DNA of 64,000 bases from Diphasiastrum complanatum (Eukaryota; Streptophyta; Lycopodiopsida; Lycopodiales; Lycopodiaceae): contig CM055100.1 in the NCBI GenBank assembly GCA_029204225.1, forward strand, positions 10,746,349 to 10,810,348, written 5' to 3'. Both the position numbers and the translations under genes were made by a program. Positions 45,625-59,437 of this stretch are shown piece by piece. Within the stretch, counting starts at the first letter, position 1, and each line of letters begins with the position of its first letter. The notes below the pieces were generated by a model, which was not told the DNA's origin, made no database searches, and was given only the letters and a program-made list of their open reading frames with translations.

Positions 45625-48590
45625 CTTTTTTTTATAGAAAAATTACCGCTTTTTGTGGCCGGCCTCCACATTGGAGCAACATGGAAAAGTGAGAAACGCA
45701 ACATCACTTTGCCCATCAAACACAAGAGATATGAGGACGAGGCAGCAGTGGTAGATGGAGGATCAGGTGTCAATTTGATCTCCACTACTTTATATGAAAA
45801 ATGGGGTCTGCAAGGGTTGAAGCCAACAAGATTCGCCATCAAGCTGGTAGATCAATCTTGTGTGAAACCAAAAGGTGTAGTTGCCGATATTTCTGTAAAG
45901 ATAGCAGGCATGCAGTTTGTGATTACTTTTGTAGTCATAGATATACCTAAATCTCCATCTGCATACCGTGTCTTACTAGGAAGACCGTGGTTGAGGACTG
46001 CGCAAGTAGTACACAACTGGGGTACGGGAAAACGCACCTTCGAGAATAGAGAACAGGCTGTAAATGTTGATCCAACCACATGGGTGGTGAAACCTATTGC
46101 ACCCAAAGCTGATGACGAATCATCCACGACAGATCACACGATTGATCGCCCAAGGCCAGCCAAGGGAGGTCACTATGATTCAGAGACGGATGTCGTGATA
46201 TGGACAGATGCATTAGCAACTATCGACTACCAAGCATGTCAATATGAATCAGATCCAGAACCTAGTACATCTTCACCCAAATGTTACACCATGGACACAC
46301 CAATCACATTTGGGGTGAATATGATAAACGTAGCATGGTTGTCAACGGAGCCTATTGAGAACCCAATGGACGATGATCTACTCCCTTGGCAACATGTTCT
46401 AACTTATAATAAGGAGATTGAGCTGACTGATGAATAGGTCCTACATCACATGGATCCAGATCGTTACAGAACCAAGAAAGTACCAACTCAACCACCACAA
46501 AAGTCTGCTATGGCGAACGTCTCAAGGATCGATCCACCCAAGGCACCTGTGAATAAGAAGAATCAGTTGAAGCAACGCTACAACCAGATGATCTGATGGA
46601 GTGATCTACCCAAAGAGGCGCTAGCTACAGTGGATATTGATATTTGCAACCATGAGACGAATGTCACGGCAGTCCCGGTGAAAGACAACAAGGATGGATC
46701 CACCAAAATGACAAAAAAGAGTAAAAAGAAAGTGTTGGATTCCTTGAAGTCAATCAAGATAGACTTAGATACAGCGTCATCTTCTACACAGGTGACAGAA
46801 AATAAAAAAAAGACCAGTCGGGCTAAGATCAATATGCTGAAAGAGGAATCTCGACGAGCGCCAGTTCACGAGATGCCTGAGACTTTCAAGAATTACACCT
46901 TGGACGACATGGTAATCATGATGCTATAAGTCCAGAGAGAACATGATCAAAGTCAGGCACTAGCGGAACAAGTCTTTGAGGGACCTGCACAAAAACACAG
47001 CCAATGAATCTTGCCGAGCCAGGTAAAGAAGAAAAGATAGTGCATGTGGGAAAGCAGTTAACACCCACACAGTTCAAGAGACTACGATCGTTGTTGGTGG
47101 AATATAAAACTGTTTTGCCTAGAGTTATAGTGACCTGAAGGGCATTCCACCAACATTAGTCCAACATACCATACCCTTGGTGGACGAAGCAGTCCCCAAG
47201 GTAAGCCATTATTACCACTACAACCCAAATTATACTCAGCTTGAGCTGATCAAGTAGGAGTTGCAGAAGCTAATGGATGCAGATTTCATCTATGAAATCG
47301 AACACACGAAATGGGTATCACCGATAGTTATAGTACCCAAGGAGAACGACAAAATGTGAATTTGTGTGAATCTAAAGGCGCAAAATGCAGTCACCAAAAA
47401 AGATCATTTTCCTTTACTATTTACGAAAAGTGTCCTCGACAGAGTAGCCGACGCCAAGGCCTACAGTTTTCTAGATGGCTTCAGTGGCTACAACCAGGTG
47501 AAGATAGCCCCCCAGGACTAGCACAAGACAGCATTTGCCACGGAATGGGGAACTATGCCTATAAAGTGATGCCATTCAAACTTTGCAATGCCCCAAGTAC
47601 CTTCCAGCGAGTCATGCAGACGGCATTCAAAGATTATCTGCAAAATTTTTTGAAAATTTTCTTGGATGATCTTTGCGTGTATGGACCAGACTCAAAACAC
47701 TTATCCAACATGGAGAAGGTGTTACAAAAATGTCGCGACTTCCAGATCTCCATGAATCCAAAAAAATGTCAATTCTGGGTAACACATGGCTTGATTCTCG
47801 GCCATATAGTGTCAAGACATGGGATCACCACAGATCTATCAAAGATCAGGATCATTATTGATCTACCCCCATCGGGGACGATCCGCGAAGTCTATATCTT
47901 CATGGGTCATGGTAACTATTATAGGATCTTCATTCTTGATTTTGCGGAGTTGGCCCAACCAATTTACAAACTCACAACGGATTCACATTGAAACGAGGAA
48001 GCCCTAAAGGCTTTCCAAAAGCTTAAGGATGCATTGATTTCAGCACCAATCTTACGCCCACCCAATTGGTCCAATGAGTTTCACGTGCATACGGACGCAT
48101 CAAAGTATGTAGTTGGAGCAGTCTTAACCTAGCCAGGTGAACACAAAAAGGATTTTTCAGTTCGATTTACAAGCCGACAGCTCAGTGATACCGAAATAAA
48201 TTATTCAACCATAGAGCGGGAAGCACTGGCAATGATTTATGCGGTTAAGAAATTTTGACATTACCTGATGGCCACGCATTTTGCTTTTTATACGGACCAT
48301 CAACCCTTGCTCTATCTCGTTAATAAAACTTGCAACACCGGGAGAATCACCAGATGGCTACTTCTGTTGTTGGAATTTGATTGTCGGATAGTAGTTCACA
48401 AGGAAAAAAAAAACACTACATGGCAGATCATGTATCACGAATAAAGGGGAAGGAGATTGCAACCCAACCCGACGATGAGCTGGCAGACGTTGCCTTATTT
48501 TACGTGGACACAGTACCAGAATGGGCTGCCGACATTGTTGAATATCTAATGCGGGGCCAACCAGACAAATAACTACCAAAGGCGGAATAG
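45625..48590 (+). pseudogene. Gypsy polyprotein remnant (protease, reverse transcriptase, RNase H)
   Basis: Plus-strand Ty3/gypsy pol. Protease (open 45655-46437) has AAVVDGGSGVNLIS and VLLGRPWLRTA. A linker with stops follows. Reverse transcriptase runs from about 47200 (WVSPIVIVPKEND, CVNLKAQN, FLDGFSGYNQVKIAPQD, VMPFKLCNAPSTFQRVM, KIFLDDLCVYGPDS) to 47990, with frameshifts near 47360 and 47540. RNase H follows to about 48420 (HVHTDASKYVVGAVL, INYSTIEREALAMIYAVKKF, FYTDHQPLLYLV). Integrase is missing; sequence is cut near 48640 by an unrelated LTR. Lineage by motif is near plant Tat/Athila-type gypsy, stated with caution. Confidence 0.85.
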
Positions 48591-48639
48591 CAGAAATTGA
48601 TCTTGAAGGCTAGAACTTATCAACTGATTGCCGACTATT

Positions 48640-49241
48640 GAATTCACACGTGTGGGATGCCTTACACATGTATTTTTTATCTCCTAAGCACAATAATACC
48701 ATAAAGATCAGACTAGCATTGGTTGTCAATAGGAAAGCTGATCATACAAGCAATATTATTGTGCTACAAGCAAGATCTGTCAACAAAACATAAGACAAAG
48801 CATTATAAATGCCTCTACTCAACTAGAGAGAGAAAATAGAAAGTACAAAACTCATGGAGAGAGAGAGGGCACAAAGAGCTTGTCTCCAAATTTGGATTAC
48901 ACACAAATTTCATCATTTTCTCAATGAGAGTACATCACATATATATAGATCCATGGACTCTTCTCCTACTTGAAGTTGAATTGGAGTTGTGGATCCACCT
49001 CTCAAGCTATCTAGACTTATCCAAGCCACCTCACTATGTCTAATTGTGCCACATAGCCTTTCATGCATTAAATGTGACATGTAAAGTACAAATGGCAATT
49101 CCTATGGTAGCTCGAGTTTCTACTTCTACCTACCTTGAATAATTTATTCTAAGATGGGTCTTTACTAAGTCAATCAATTCATCTTTGGCATTTTTAGGAC
49201 CCATACTCACAACATTCGATAGATTTTTCAATATTTTGACA
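48640..49241 (-). repeat. LTR of an unplaced copia-like element (J)
   Basis: In minus orientation starts TGTCAAAATATTG after the purine stretch CATGGGGAG, with a TATATATA box near 48940 and a CACACGTGTG at 48645-48654 at its far end. The right flank reaches only 49300 before another fragment begins. Distal end approximate. Confidence 0.6.
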
Positions 49242-49309
49242 CTCCCCATGGATTTTATTATCAAGGTATGAAACAACAAGGGAGGAGAGAAGAGAATCAG
49301 CATCAAATT

Positions 49310-49615
49310 GTTGTTTGGTAATCTCCTTGATGGCTCTCTTCAATTCTCCGAATACCGTTTTGTACCAGTTATAGGGCTCTAAGGGTCAAGATCCTATTTT
49401 GTAGTTGGACTATACGATGCGATGCAAGATCTGAGAAGAGATATGCTCCTTCCTGAGGTTGCCAACCATCAAAAAGTTGTTCAATAGGTGGGCGGCAACA
49501 ACGATGGTAGGCTCTCAAATGGATTCATCTAGGTATCCGTCATTAGTCCAGTGTAAATCATCAGTGGTATTGATGAAAGATTTTATTGCACTCTTAGCAT
49601 GCTTATGATTAGATG
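49310..49615 (-). pseudogene. Second fragment of the unrecognised ORF family at 39607-42415
   Basis: Aligns to about 41820-42115 in the same orientation (shared GGTTGCCAACCATCAAAAAG and the CTCTTCAAT block). The coding strand is minus. It shows that the unknown ORF belongs to a repeated element. Confidence 0.6.
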
Positions 49616-49624
49616 AAGGTTGTA

Positions 49625-51110
49625 TTGTTGGGAGAGAGATGTGGACTTACGATGGTCTGCATCTCCTCCCCAGCTTGCATCAGAATAACCACTGAGCTGA
49701 TGAAGATTGTCATTGTTGACATCTCCATAGCAGATGCACTGGTCCATGGTAGCTCGAATATATCTCATGACTCAAATAAGAGCCTTCCAATGGGTAATTC
49801 TAGGATTAGCCATGTATTGGCTGAGTGAGCTGATAGCAAAAGAGATATCTGGCCTTGTATAGACCATTGCGTACATTAGAGATCTGAGTATCGATCGATA
49901 CGGGTATTCTCTCATCTATTCCTCTTCCTACTTTGTCTAGGGACATTGTCCTTTGACAAATGTAGGCCTGGATTCATTGGTGAGTGAGCTAATTTACAAT
50001 TCATCAAATTGTATATGTTAAGAACATTATGAAGATACCTTTGTTGAGTGATGTAAATCAGTCGATTTGCTCTGTCTCTGTGGATTTGAATTCCAAGATA
50101 GAAGTGAACTTCACCCAGATCAGTCATGTCGAATTGTGAGAACAACATCTGTATTGAATTCTTGACCATATTGGCATTGTTGCTAAAGAGCAACGTATCG
50201 TCAACATACAAGGTGATCATAATGAAGGATTGCAGCACTGACTTTGAATAAATGTTGCAATCAACAGTGCTTGGTTTAAATCCTTGTTCAATGAGGAATG
50301 TGTTGATCCTCTAAAACCAAGCTCTGGCAGACTGTTTTAGGCCGTACAGTGCTTTATGGAGTTTACAGACATGATTCTTCATGCCTTCTAGAACGTATCC
50401 TTCGGGCTGGATCATGTAGATATCTTCTTGTATAACTCCATTCAGATAGGCTGTTTGTACATCGAGTTGATGTACTTCAAGGTTGGCAGCTGCAGCATAA
50501 GACAGGAGCATTAGGATCGACGAATGTTTGATGACTAGACTAAAAGTCTCACTATAGTCGACATTTAGGATCTGGGTGAATCCTTGTGCTACCAATCTAG
50601 TCTTCCTTTAATCAATCGCTTCATTGGCATTATATTTGATCTTAAAGATCCATTTGCAATCAGTAATATTGTAGCCAATAGGAGCTTTGACTAATGACCA
50701 TGTCTGATTCTTGATTAGAGAGGAATACTCTTTGTCCATAGCTTCTCTCCAAAGATCAGAGTCTGATTGGCTAAGTGCCTCTTTGAGTGTCGTCAGTTCT
50801 TGTATTAAAAGACAGGCAAACTCAGGAGTATACCTTGTGGGCTGTATGCGCACTCGGCTTGATCTTCTGGGAGGATTCGACTGATGAACCGCTCCTCAGA
50901 TATGTTGCTGGGTAGCAGCAACATCTTCATCTGATTCGATGTCTCGAAGTGGGTCGACGATAGACATTCCTGAGTCAAAAGTTTGGATTATCGTGTCAAT
51001 GGCAGGTGATGAAGGTTCTTTTTGAGCAATATCCTTGCCTTTGAGGTCGACAAACAGATCCTCGATAAAGACTGTATCCTGGCTATACAATATGAGAGAG
51101 GTAAACTATA
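49625..51110 (-). pseudogene. Copia reverse transcriptase/RNase H remnant, minus strand
   Basis: From 51110 down: integrase-RT linker (DIESDEDVAATQQH), reverse transcriptase start (LWREAMDKEYSSL, CKWIFKIKYNANE), VAQGFTQILNVDYSETFS, HQLDVQTAYLNGVIQEDIYM, LYGLKQSARAWF, stop near 50311, LYVDDTLLFSNN, FYLGIQIHRD, then RNase H (YSDASWGGDADHRKSTS) near 49680. Stops and shifts throughout. Confidence 0.88.
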
Positions 51111-51117
51111 CCTTCAC

Positions 51118-51540
51118 CAGTCCATATACACCTAGAAGATCCTAGAGGACTTTGGGATGCTGAACTGCAAAGGAGAGAATACTCCAATGCTCGCAGGGAC
51201 GGTGCAGACAAATGATGACTGTCCGAAGACTAAGGAAGAGAGAGAACAGATGCAGCTCACACCTTACAAGAAGCTGATAGGATCACTGATATACCTTGCA
51301 GACAACACACGTCCTGATATTGCTTATGAAGTATTCATGATGAGTCAATTCTGCACGAATTCAGGCTCGACACATTGGAAGATTGCAAATTTTTTTTTGC
51401 AATATCTTCAATTAACGAGGTATTATGGCTTGTGCTATTGTCGTGATACAGGTTTCAAGATGCTTTCCTACAGCAATGCTAGTTGGGCATCTATAAGGTC
51501 CTCACAACAGGATTCTAGTCTAAGCATACCATACAAAGCA
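51118..51540 (+). pseudogene. Copia RT/RNase H fragment, plus strand
   Basis: LEDFGMLNCKGENTPM, YKKLIGSLIYLADNTRPDIAY, FLQYLQLTRYYGLCY, SYSNASWASI. It lies head-to-head with the minus-strand fragment ending at 51110, so two separate insertions or an inversion are implied. Confidence 0.85.
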
Positions 51541-51544
51541 ACAA

Positions 51545-51986
51545 CACATGGAAACCGGTGGAGGTTAAACCAACCCAACCAAACCTAGATCGTACGGATC
51601 TAGCCCCCAAGCTATGGATCAATCAGAGTCATGGAAAGAGGAGTCACACCAGCAACATGTAGCTACTCATCACAAATCAAGCATACACTAGTGAGAGCCC
51701 AGCATGTATAATTATACCCTCCAAGGCCCATGCACCACTAGTAGTGCACTGTGACACCTCACTGGACACCTCTGTAGCCTATCTGGGCCACGTCATCCAG
51801 TTTCCTAATGACTCACTGATAGACCCATACCAACTCCACCACCATGTGTTTAGGCCTACAACCATTAATTATGACCATATACACATAAGGGCCCCAATTC
51901 TCTTATAGTCACAATTAGCTTACGGGTTGTTGGTCTACCAATCCCTAGCATGGACACGCTACTCAAGACCAGTCATGGGCATGACA
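51545..51986 (-). repeat. Probable 3' LTR of the chromovirus
   Basis: In minus orientation begins TGTCATGCCCATGACTGG just after a purine tract (AAGGGGAGAAGAA, 51999-51987). No matching 5' LTR is present in 55300-56060, so the far end cannot be fixed. Confidence 0.5.
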
Positions 51987-54900
51987 TTCTTCTCCCCTTA
52001 TTCAAGCTATGTCCTTTGAACTTAAAACTGAAAAAGTTCCTTCTTAAGCTTCCTTCATGTTCCCAGGAATCGTCATCGTTTGTACATCCCCTCCATCGAA
52101 CCAGATGCTCGATAACTATATGATTTCTCAATCGTTTAGTTCTTGTATCCAAGATCTTTTTGGGTTCAAGATGAGATACACTCGATGATTCATCCAACAG
52201 GTCCAACTAATCTCCAGATCCAAGATGCTCTCCTTCACAAAGACTCTTTTTGAGACGACTAACATGAAATACGGGATGCACTTGCGATCCTTTTGGGAGT
52301 TCCAATTGGTAAGCTAAGGATCCAATCTTTTTCAAGATCTTAAATGGTCCTCTATATCTAGGGGACAACTTATAATGCTTGCCGGTACACATTACACTTG
52401 AATCCTTCGGGATTTTCAAATATACCCAATCTCCCACTTGGAAGTCCTTCGGTGATCTTTTTAGATTTGCATAATGTATGTCCCTATCTTGGGCACTCTG
52501 GACATTTTCACGTGCAATCCGTAATATTTCTTGCATATCGTGTAGGAAATCCGCTACTTTCTGAAACTTGATCGTCCGAGTCTCAACCGCAATGGGTGAC
52601 TTAGGGACATAAGCATAAACGGGCTATAACCGGTAGCCGAATGCTGACTACTATTATAGGCAAACTTGATCAATGAAAGGTACTTTTTCCAATCAGATTG
52701 CCATCTGGAAACATATGTCCAAAGCATATGTTCCATCGTTTGATTTGTTCTTTTCGTCTATCCATCCGTCTCAAGATGATCAGAAGAATCCAAGCTCAGT
52801 GTCATCTCTAGTTTAGCAAATACGGCCGACCAAAAGTGACCAGTGAACTTCGGATCGCGATCGCTCACAATATCACTTGGTAATCCGTAAAGCCTAAACA
52901 AATGCCCTACAAATGTCTGAGCTAAATCAGAAGCCTTCGCGGTGGTCTTTACCAGAATAAACGTAGCCAATTTAGTAAGACGGTCGACCACAATCCAGAT
53001 TGCATCATGCTGTATATTCGTCCGTGGTAACCCAACCACGAAATCCATGGAAATACTATCCCATCTCTTATCAGGGATATCTGGTGGATGCAACAAACCA
53101 CCAGCCTTATGGCGTTCAGCTTTGTTCAACTGACATTGGTCAAACTTGACACATAAGATTCTACAAAGCCAAAGGGCAATACAAGAAACTCGTAGTGGCC
53201 AAACCTGGTCCTAAAATAGGCTTTAGATACATCTTTCGGATGTATCCTAATCTGATGGTATCCCATACATAGATCAATTTTCGTGAAGTATTTAGCTCCA
53301 TTCAATCGATCTATGAGATCGTCCATCCTGGGCAATGGGTATTTATTTTTAACTGTTAGTTTGTTTAGACCCTTGTAATCTACACATAGCTGGAAACTCC
53401 CATCTTTCTTACTCTTAAAAAGGACAGGTGCTCCCCTTGGAGATTTACTAGGTCTTATGTGTCCCATCCTGAGATACTCCTCAATCTACCTAGCCACTTC
53501 CTCCTCTTCCTTCTGACTAAACCAATATGGTTGTCTGAAGATAGGACAACTTTCGGACAAAAGATCTATGTTATAATCTACCGACTGGGCGGGTGGTAGT
53601 CCATAAGGTAGTTGCTTCGGAAAAACTTCATTAAACTCTTGTTTTAAATCTTGCAAAAGCTTTTGTTCCTTATGAAAATTTTTGGTGTTAAAGCATGAAA
53701 ACATATTCACATCACCAACATCACAATGCATACGAGATTTCAAAAGCAAGTGAAAGAGTTCATACTCAGAATCATGAAGTTTCTCAATTAATTCAGTCGA
53801 GGAAATCATCGATGATGGAAGCACATCGGTCTCTCCATAAATAGAGACAATCTGATCAAACTTATCTTTAAATACCATAGAATGATTTTTAAAATCTATC
53901 TCTAATAGAATGATTTTTAAAATCTATCTCTAAAGAGTCTGACTTGTCAAAAAACCATTCATAGTCCAAAATCACATCAGTCTGCTCTAGATTCATGACA
54001 TGAAAATCCAACGGCTCAACATAGTCCTGCATCTGAAGCTCTAAGTTCGAGACTTTGACATCCCAAATCTTAGTGTCCGACCCTGAGGCAAGACGAACTA
54101 GGTAACGGTGATCACTAGCCATGGTGGGCACTCGGAGCTTCTGCACAAGTCGAGCATTCAAAAAATTGTGAGTACTACTTGAATCAAATAGCACATTCAC
54201 ATCTTTGCCTAAAATATTGCCTCTCACACGAAACAATTCATTAGGCTTGACAGAGAGTGCAATAAAATTACAAGTACAGTCACAATTATTCAACAAATTG
54301 ACAAATCTACCAACCGGTAAATCCACAGTCATGAAACTTGACGACTTTGCTTTCCGTTCGGGGCACTGTTTGTCACGGTGCTTGAGTTTATTGCAGAGGA
54401 AACACAGATTCTATTTAAGCGCCACCAATCGTGCTTTGTCTTTCACCACCAATTTTTTCTTATTCTTTTTTTTCTTTGACTGTTGGTACTCTTCTGCTTC
54501 CAGCTCTTCAAAAAACTGTTTCTTATGCTTGTTTGATTTTTCTTGCTTGGGTTTTGGGGCCGTTTGGCCATGCACGCTTTTTCGTGATGCAAGAACTGTA
54601 CTATCATAGGCTTTCGCCACACGGATAGCATTCTCTAGTGAGTTGAGGATATTTTGTTTGCATTCATTTTGATAGTCAGCTGGCAATTTGGCAATAAATT
54701 GCCACTGTGCTAACTTACGATAAAAAAGCGGCACTTTGGCCAAAGAGTCCAAGAACTCTTGGACATAACCGTCCAGTTCTCAGTTGCCCATTTTGCAAAT
54801 GATAAACCGAATTCAACTCGGAATCGTCTATCGTGACAAAAGCTTTCCGAAATTTCATCAAGAATCTAGCCCAAGTCACCGGTTTCGTGGAAAGTTCCCT

Positions 54901-55299
54901 CCACCAAGAAGAGGCTTTGCCTTCCAGAAACAATAGAACCGATGATATTCGTTTATCTTCTTGGCGTTGTGCAAGCTAAAATAGCTTGTCCAACGATTTA
55001 TCCAGTCTTCAACTTCCGAATGTTTAAACTTTTTATTGTCGAAAAATATTTCCGGTTGGTAGCCCAAGTTGTTAGAGTTAATTGCTTGCATTTGATTAAA
55101 TAGATTTTGCATTTGTTTATCCCATTGTTTGATGAAGTTCTAAAACTGCCTTGCCTAAGGTTTGCAACAGTTTTTCTGAGTCTAGGGTGTCATCACTGCC
55201 GAGTGAGGCCGGTTGAATCTCCGTATTTCCCCCACCACTTCCTGGTGATGCCGGGTGAATCTCGGTAGCACCCCCCTCAAAAATTTCATCAGTATCCAT
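51973..55299 (-). pseudogene. Ty3/gypsy chromovirus gag-pol with chromodomain
   Basis: From ATG 55299 down: gag (MDTDEIFEGG, EDWINRWTSYFSLHNA, EGKASSWWRELS), basic region, protease with VLFDSSSTHNF in place of DSGATHNF (54180), spacer, reverse transcriptase start ([52 protein letters not shown]) to LPFGF at about 53170. There a deletion removes the rest of reverse transcriptase, RNase H and the integrase N-terminus. Integrase continues ([33 protein letters not shown]), the GPY region (VGDWVYLKIP, KLSPRYRGPFKIL), and a chromodomain (EPKKILDTRTKR, LVRWRGCTNDDDSWEH) near 52120. Chromodomains direct integration to marked chromatin. Frames break at about 55115, 54890, 53885, 53480 and 52745. 55300-55860 upstream shows no LTR. 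Confidence 0.92.
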
Positions 55300-55861
55300 T
55301 TGCTTGCCAGCTGAAAATAAAATTAAAAAAATAATTTCGTTCAGTTAACACATTCATTACGGGTATAATAGTTACTGAACCAAGCAATGTCTACAAAAAA
55401 CCAATTTACAGACCATACGTGCTTTTATTTATCAATTATACCAATGAATCGGCAAATGGATCGTTTACGCAATAAAATTGAAATTAACCGTCAATGCAAC
55501 GTAAAGTTGTTATGAACTTGTTAACTCAAATAATTAACTGCAAAAATTAATTATCAGTTTCTTAAAACTGAAAAACCCATTTCAAGCAAGAATTTCACAA
55601 GGTTTTAAAAAACTGCAAATGCCAAAAATTGACCTCTCCCAATCCCATCTTACCTACCACTTGCATGCCTAACTCCAAGTTTTAGAAGTAAACTTGAATT
55701 TGGGGGGACACCTATCCCCCCCACTTTCTCCCTATTACAATCCAAAGATATCCCTCCACTCAGGCTGCAACAAATCAGGCCTCACGGATTCTCCTTCACG
55801 GCCCAACCCACGCCCACATTTTCTCTCGGACAACAGAGATCGAGAGAATAGAATCCGTGCG

Positions 55862-55983
<122 letters not shown>

Positions 55984-56408
55984 AGGTAAGGGATGGATCA
56001 GCGCCCACTCTCCTCACCATTCCAGACACCAAACGCATGTTTTAGGACAGCGAGTTTTCTAGCATGTGCATCCTACACAAGAAACTGAAGATCAAGACTA
56101 AGTTTGAAGTAATTGAACACCCTTTAAACCTTCTGAGTATCAATAGTGTTTTCTTTTGAAGCATTTCACACGTGCCAAAAGTAGAATTCAAACTTGCCAA
56201 AGTGTCTCAATCCACTTTGTGTGTCTGATCTAGATAATCTTGTCTTGTGGAATATTTGAGATCCATCTCAAATACAGTTGCAAGTGTTTCACATAGGAAG
56301 GTAGAACATCCTTGAAAATATCTATAGTGAAAGAGAGCAGCAACTTTAAGTCTGATTGGAACAAGCTCAAACATATTGCAGTCCAATAACTAAAAAGTCT
56401 TCATCTAA

Positions 56409-57480
56409 ATGGCACCTCTGGGAGGATATATTCTAGAAGCATATGGAAGACTAAATACTTCTAATTATTCAATTTGAAAGTTCAGAATGGAGTCTATATT
56501 GATACTCTAGGATGTTATGGACATTGTGCTTGGTGTTGAGGAGGAGCCTCAAGCACAGGTTGAAATTCCTAAGTACAGGAAGAGAGCTAAAATGGCTCTA
56601 CATTTCATTAGATGAATGTATCTAATGAAATTTTGAGAGAGATAGGATCTTGCACCACAGCTAAAGATGCTTGGGATGCACTTAAGTCTATCTATGAGGA
56701 AAAGAATACTTCTAGGATGCTTACTCTTAGGAATCAGATTTTTCAAAGTTTCCAAAAAAGTGAGGAGAGTGCAACAAACTATGTTCTTTTACATAGAGAG
56801 CTTTCTTATGTTGGTGTTACTATTAACCAAGATGAGCTAGTTCAAGTCATTTTAAATGGCTTGAAAGATGACTATGATAATCTTGTTCAGTCTTTTGCCA
56901 TTAAGGAGGAGCTGCCTAATCTAGAAACTCTCCAAGGAATTCTTATTTCTGAAGAAGCTAGGAGAAGCTATAAACTTTCTAGGATGAACAAACTCGAGCA
57001 TGGTGTAAGTGACAAAGCCCTCTTTGTCAAGGACAAACATAAATGAAGGAGTAAGAACCAGTTTTCTCAAGCATCCAACAAAGACAAAGCCAAAGATCGA
57101 GACAAAGATGGTGAAGAGGATGATTCATCTCATCCCTCTACTTCAAAGACCAAGAAGAAGAAAGTGAAGTGTTTCTTTTGTGGCAAGAAGGGGCACTCTA
57201 ATTGCTTTAAGAAGAAAAACCAACTCAAGCAAGCAAATCTCTCCAAAGAGATTGAAGAAGATTCTGTTGCTAGTGATGGAGAAGGATCACTCATGGTGTC
57301 CAGTTTTTCTTCATCAACTTTCAAGAAAGATGGAGCTTGATACATAGATAGTGAAGCTTCTTCACATATGTGTTGTTCAAAGGACTCTTTTGACTCAATT
57401 TTACCTAACAAAGGACTTAAGAGATCTATTTACACTACTAATGATCATGAATGATCTACAGAAGGAATTGGCAACATTCC
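56409..57480 (+). pseudogene. Copia-E gag, knuckle and protease remnant
   Basis: Starts ATG 56409 (MAPLGGYILEAYGRLN). Stops near 56478 (a former Trp) and 56505, and a frameshift near 56612, precede a long gag stretch 56612-57043 (MNVSNEILREI, KNTSRMLTLRNQIF, LVQSFAIKEELPNL). The knuckle at about 57170 reads CFFCGKKGHSNC, with two residues missing between His and the last Cys. The protease motif is DSEASSHMCC at about 57350, with Gly changed to Glu and a TGA in place of the preceding Trp. Confidence 0.88.
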
Positions 57481-57481
57481 A

Positions 57482-59420
57482 TTGAAACTTGCTTCTTCAA
57501 AAGTTCTTGCACTTTCTAATGTTCTTTTCATTTCAAAACTTACAAAGAACTTGATTAGTGTGGAAAAGTTGCTTGATAATGGTTGTGATGTAAAGTTCAA
57601 CTCCAATACTTGCTTTATCAAGAAAAAAGATGAGATCCTAGCTGATGGATCTAGATGTGGTGGAATTTTCAAGTTGAATTATTATGAGAATGCAAACCTT
57701 TGTGAAGTTGCTTTTTTTTATCTAAGGAGGAGTTGTGGCATAGGAGGTTGGGGCATCCTTACTTTAAATCTATATCTTCTATGGTCAAGAACATGAAGGC
57801 TATTGGTCTTCCAAAAACTCTTTCCAAAGATTTCAAGCCTTGTGAGGCTTGTGCTATTGCAAAATCACATAGAAAACCATATCAGAAGTCTTTTATCAAG
57901 ACTACTCATCCTTTGGAGCTTATACATTCGGATGTTCATTTTTCCTCTTCTAAAAGTAATGGTGGTGCAACATGTTTTGTCACCTTTATTGATGACTTTA
58001 AAAGATATACTTGGTTGTATCTACTTTTTTCAAAAGCTATGGTATTTGATCACTTCCTAGTCTTCAAAGCTTATGTTGAGAAACAGTTTTCTTTCAAAGT
58101 TAAGGTCTTAAGATGTGATGGAGGAGGTGAATACATTTCCAATAAGTTTCATGAATATTGTGAAGGTGAAGGAATAAAGAGAGAATTTTCTTGTGCTTAT
58201 TCTCCATTTCAAAATGGAGTTGCTGAGAGGAAAAATAGATCTTTATGTGAATGTGCTAAAGCAATCCGAGTTGAAGCTTATTTGCCTATTGAATATTGGG
58301 GTGAAGCTATAAATTGTGCAAACTATTTGTGTAATAGATTACTTCACAATGCACTTGCTGGAAAATCATCCTTTGAAGTCTTGCTTAAGAAGAAATCTAA
58401 GGTAGATCACCTTAGAGTTTTTGGTTGTGCTTGCTTTGTTCATGTACCCTTGGAAACAAGGAAAAGAGATGATCATAATTCTATTAAAGGGATCATTGTT
58501 GGATATGCATCCAACAAGAAAGCTTACAGAATCTATGTTCCCTCTACCTCAACTACAATTGAGAGTAGGGATGTTATATTCCATGAGGATCAAAAATACA
58601 TTCTTGAGGAGGCTGAGTTCAAAGATTCTCACAAAGATACTCCAATCATCACCCTTGAAGACTATCATGGAGAGATGGGGCCAAGAATTGAGGAGGATTC
58701 ACCTCGAATCTTTTCACCAAGGAGATCTCAAAGAGAAAGATCCGAGCCTAGGAGGCTTACTTATGAAGATAGAGGCAAGCAAGTGGAACTCAACTCCACT
58801 AATTGTGCTTATTTTATTTCACATGAGGAGCCAAAGGATGCATATGATGCACTCAATCCAAAGGAATGGTATTTTGCCATGAAGGAGGAATATGATGCTT
58901 TGATGGCCAACAAGACATGAGAGCTTGTGGATCTTCCATCCAACAAGCACACCATTGGTTGCAAGTGGGTTTTTTGAGTCAAGTATAATTGAGATGGCAC
59001 AATCAACAAGTACAAGACTAGACTTTGTGCTAAGGGTTTTGCTCAAGTTTATGGACTTGATTATGAGGAGACTTTTGCTCCAGTTGCAAAGATGGTATCA
59101 ATTAAAATCATAATTTCTATTGCTTGTTTTTTCAATTGGCAAGTTCTTCAACTAGATGTCTCTAATGCATTTTTATAAGGATATCTAGAAGAAGAGATTT
59201 ATATGGATTAGCCTATTGGGTTCATCCAAGGAGCAAACATATTGAAGTTGCACATCACTTCGTGAGAGAGAAGCTCATTGGAGGGAAAATCTACTTGGAG
59301 CACATCGACACATCATCTTGTATTGCTGATATGCTCACCAAAGCTTTGACCAAGAGTTCCTTCATCAAGCATAGAGCCAATCTTGGAGTAATACCAAGAT
59401 CCATGTTCAAGTTAATATAG
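57482..59420 (+). pseudogene. Copia-E integrase, truncated RT and RNase H end
   Basis: 57482-57730 covers the region before integrase with a frameshift near 57725. 57733-58920 is open: WHRRLGHPY, CEACAIAKSH, HSDVHFSSSKSNGG, RCDGGGEYIS, NGVAERKNRS (all three catalytic residues), linker, and the RT start up to a TGA at 58918. RT continues with more stops (58977, 58991, 59177, 59210) through GCKWVF, YEETFAPVAKMVS and LDVSNAF. At about 59225 a deletion joins it to the last RNase H segment (RSKHIEVAHHFVREK, ADMLTKALTK). A polypurine tract AGGAGGAG ends at 59437. Confidence 0.9.
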
Positions 59421-59437
59421 ATTGTTTTTAGGAGGAG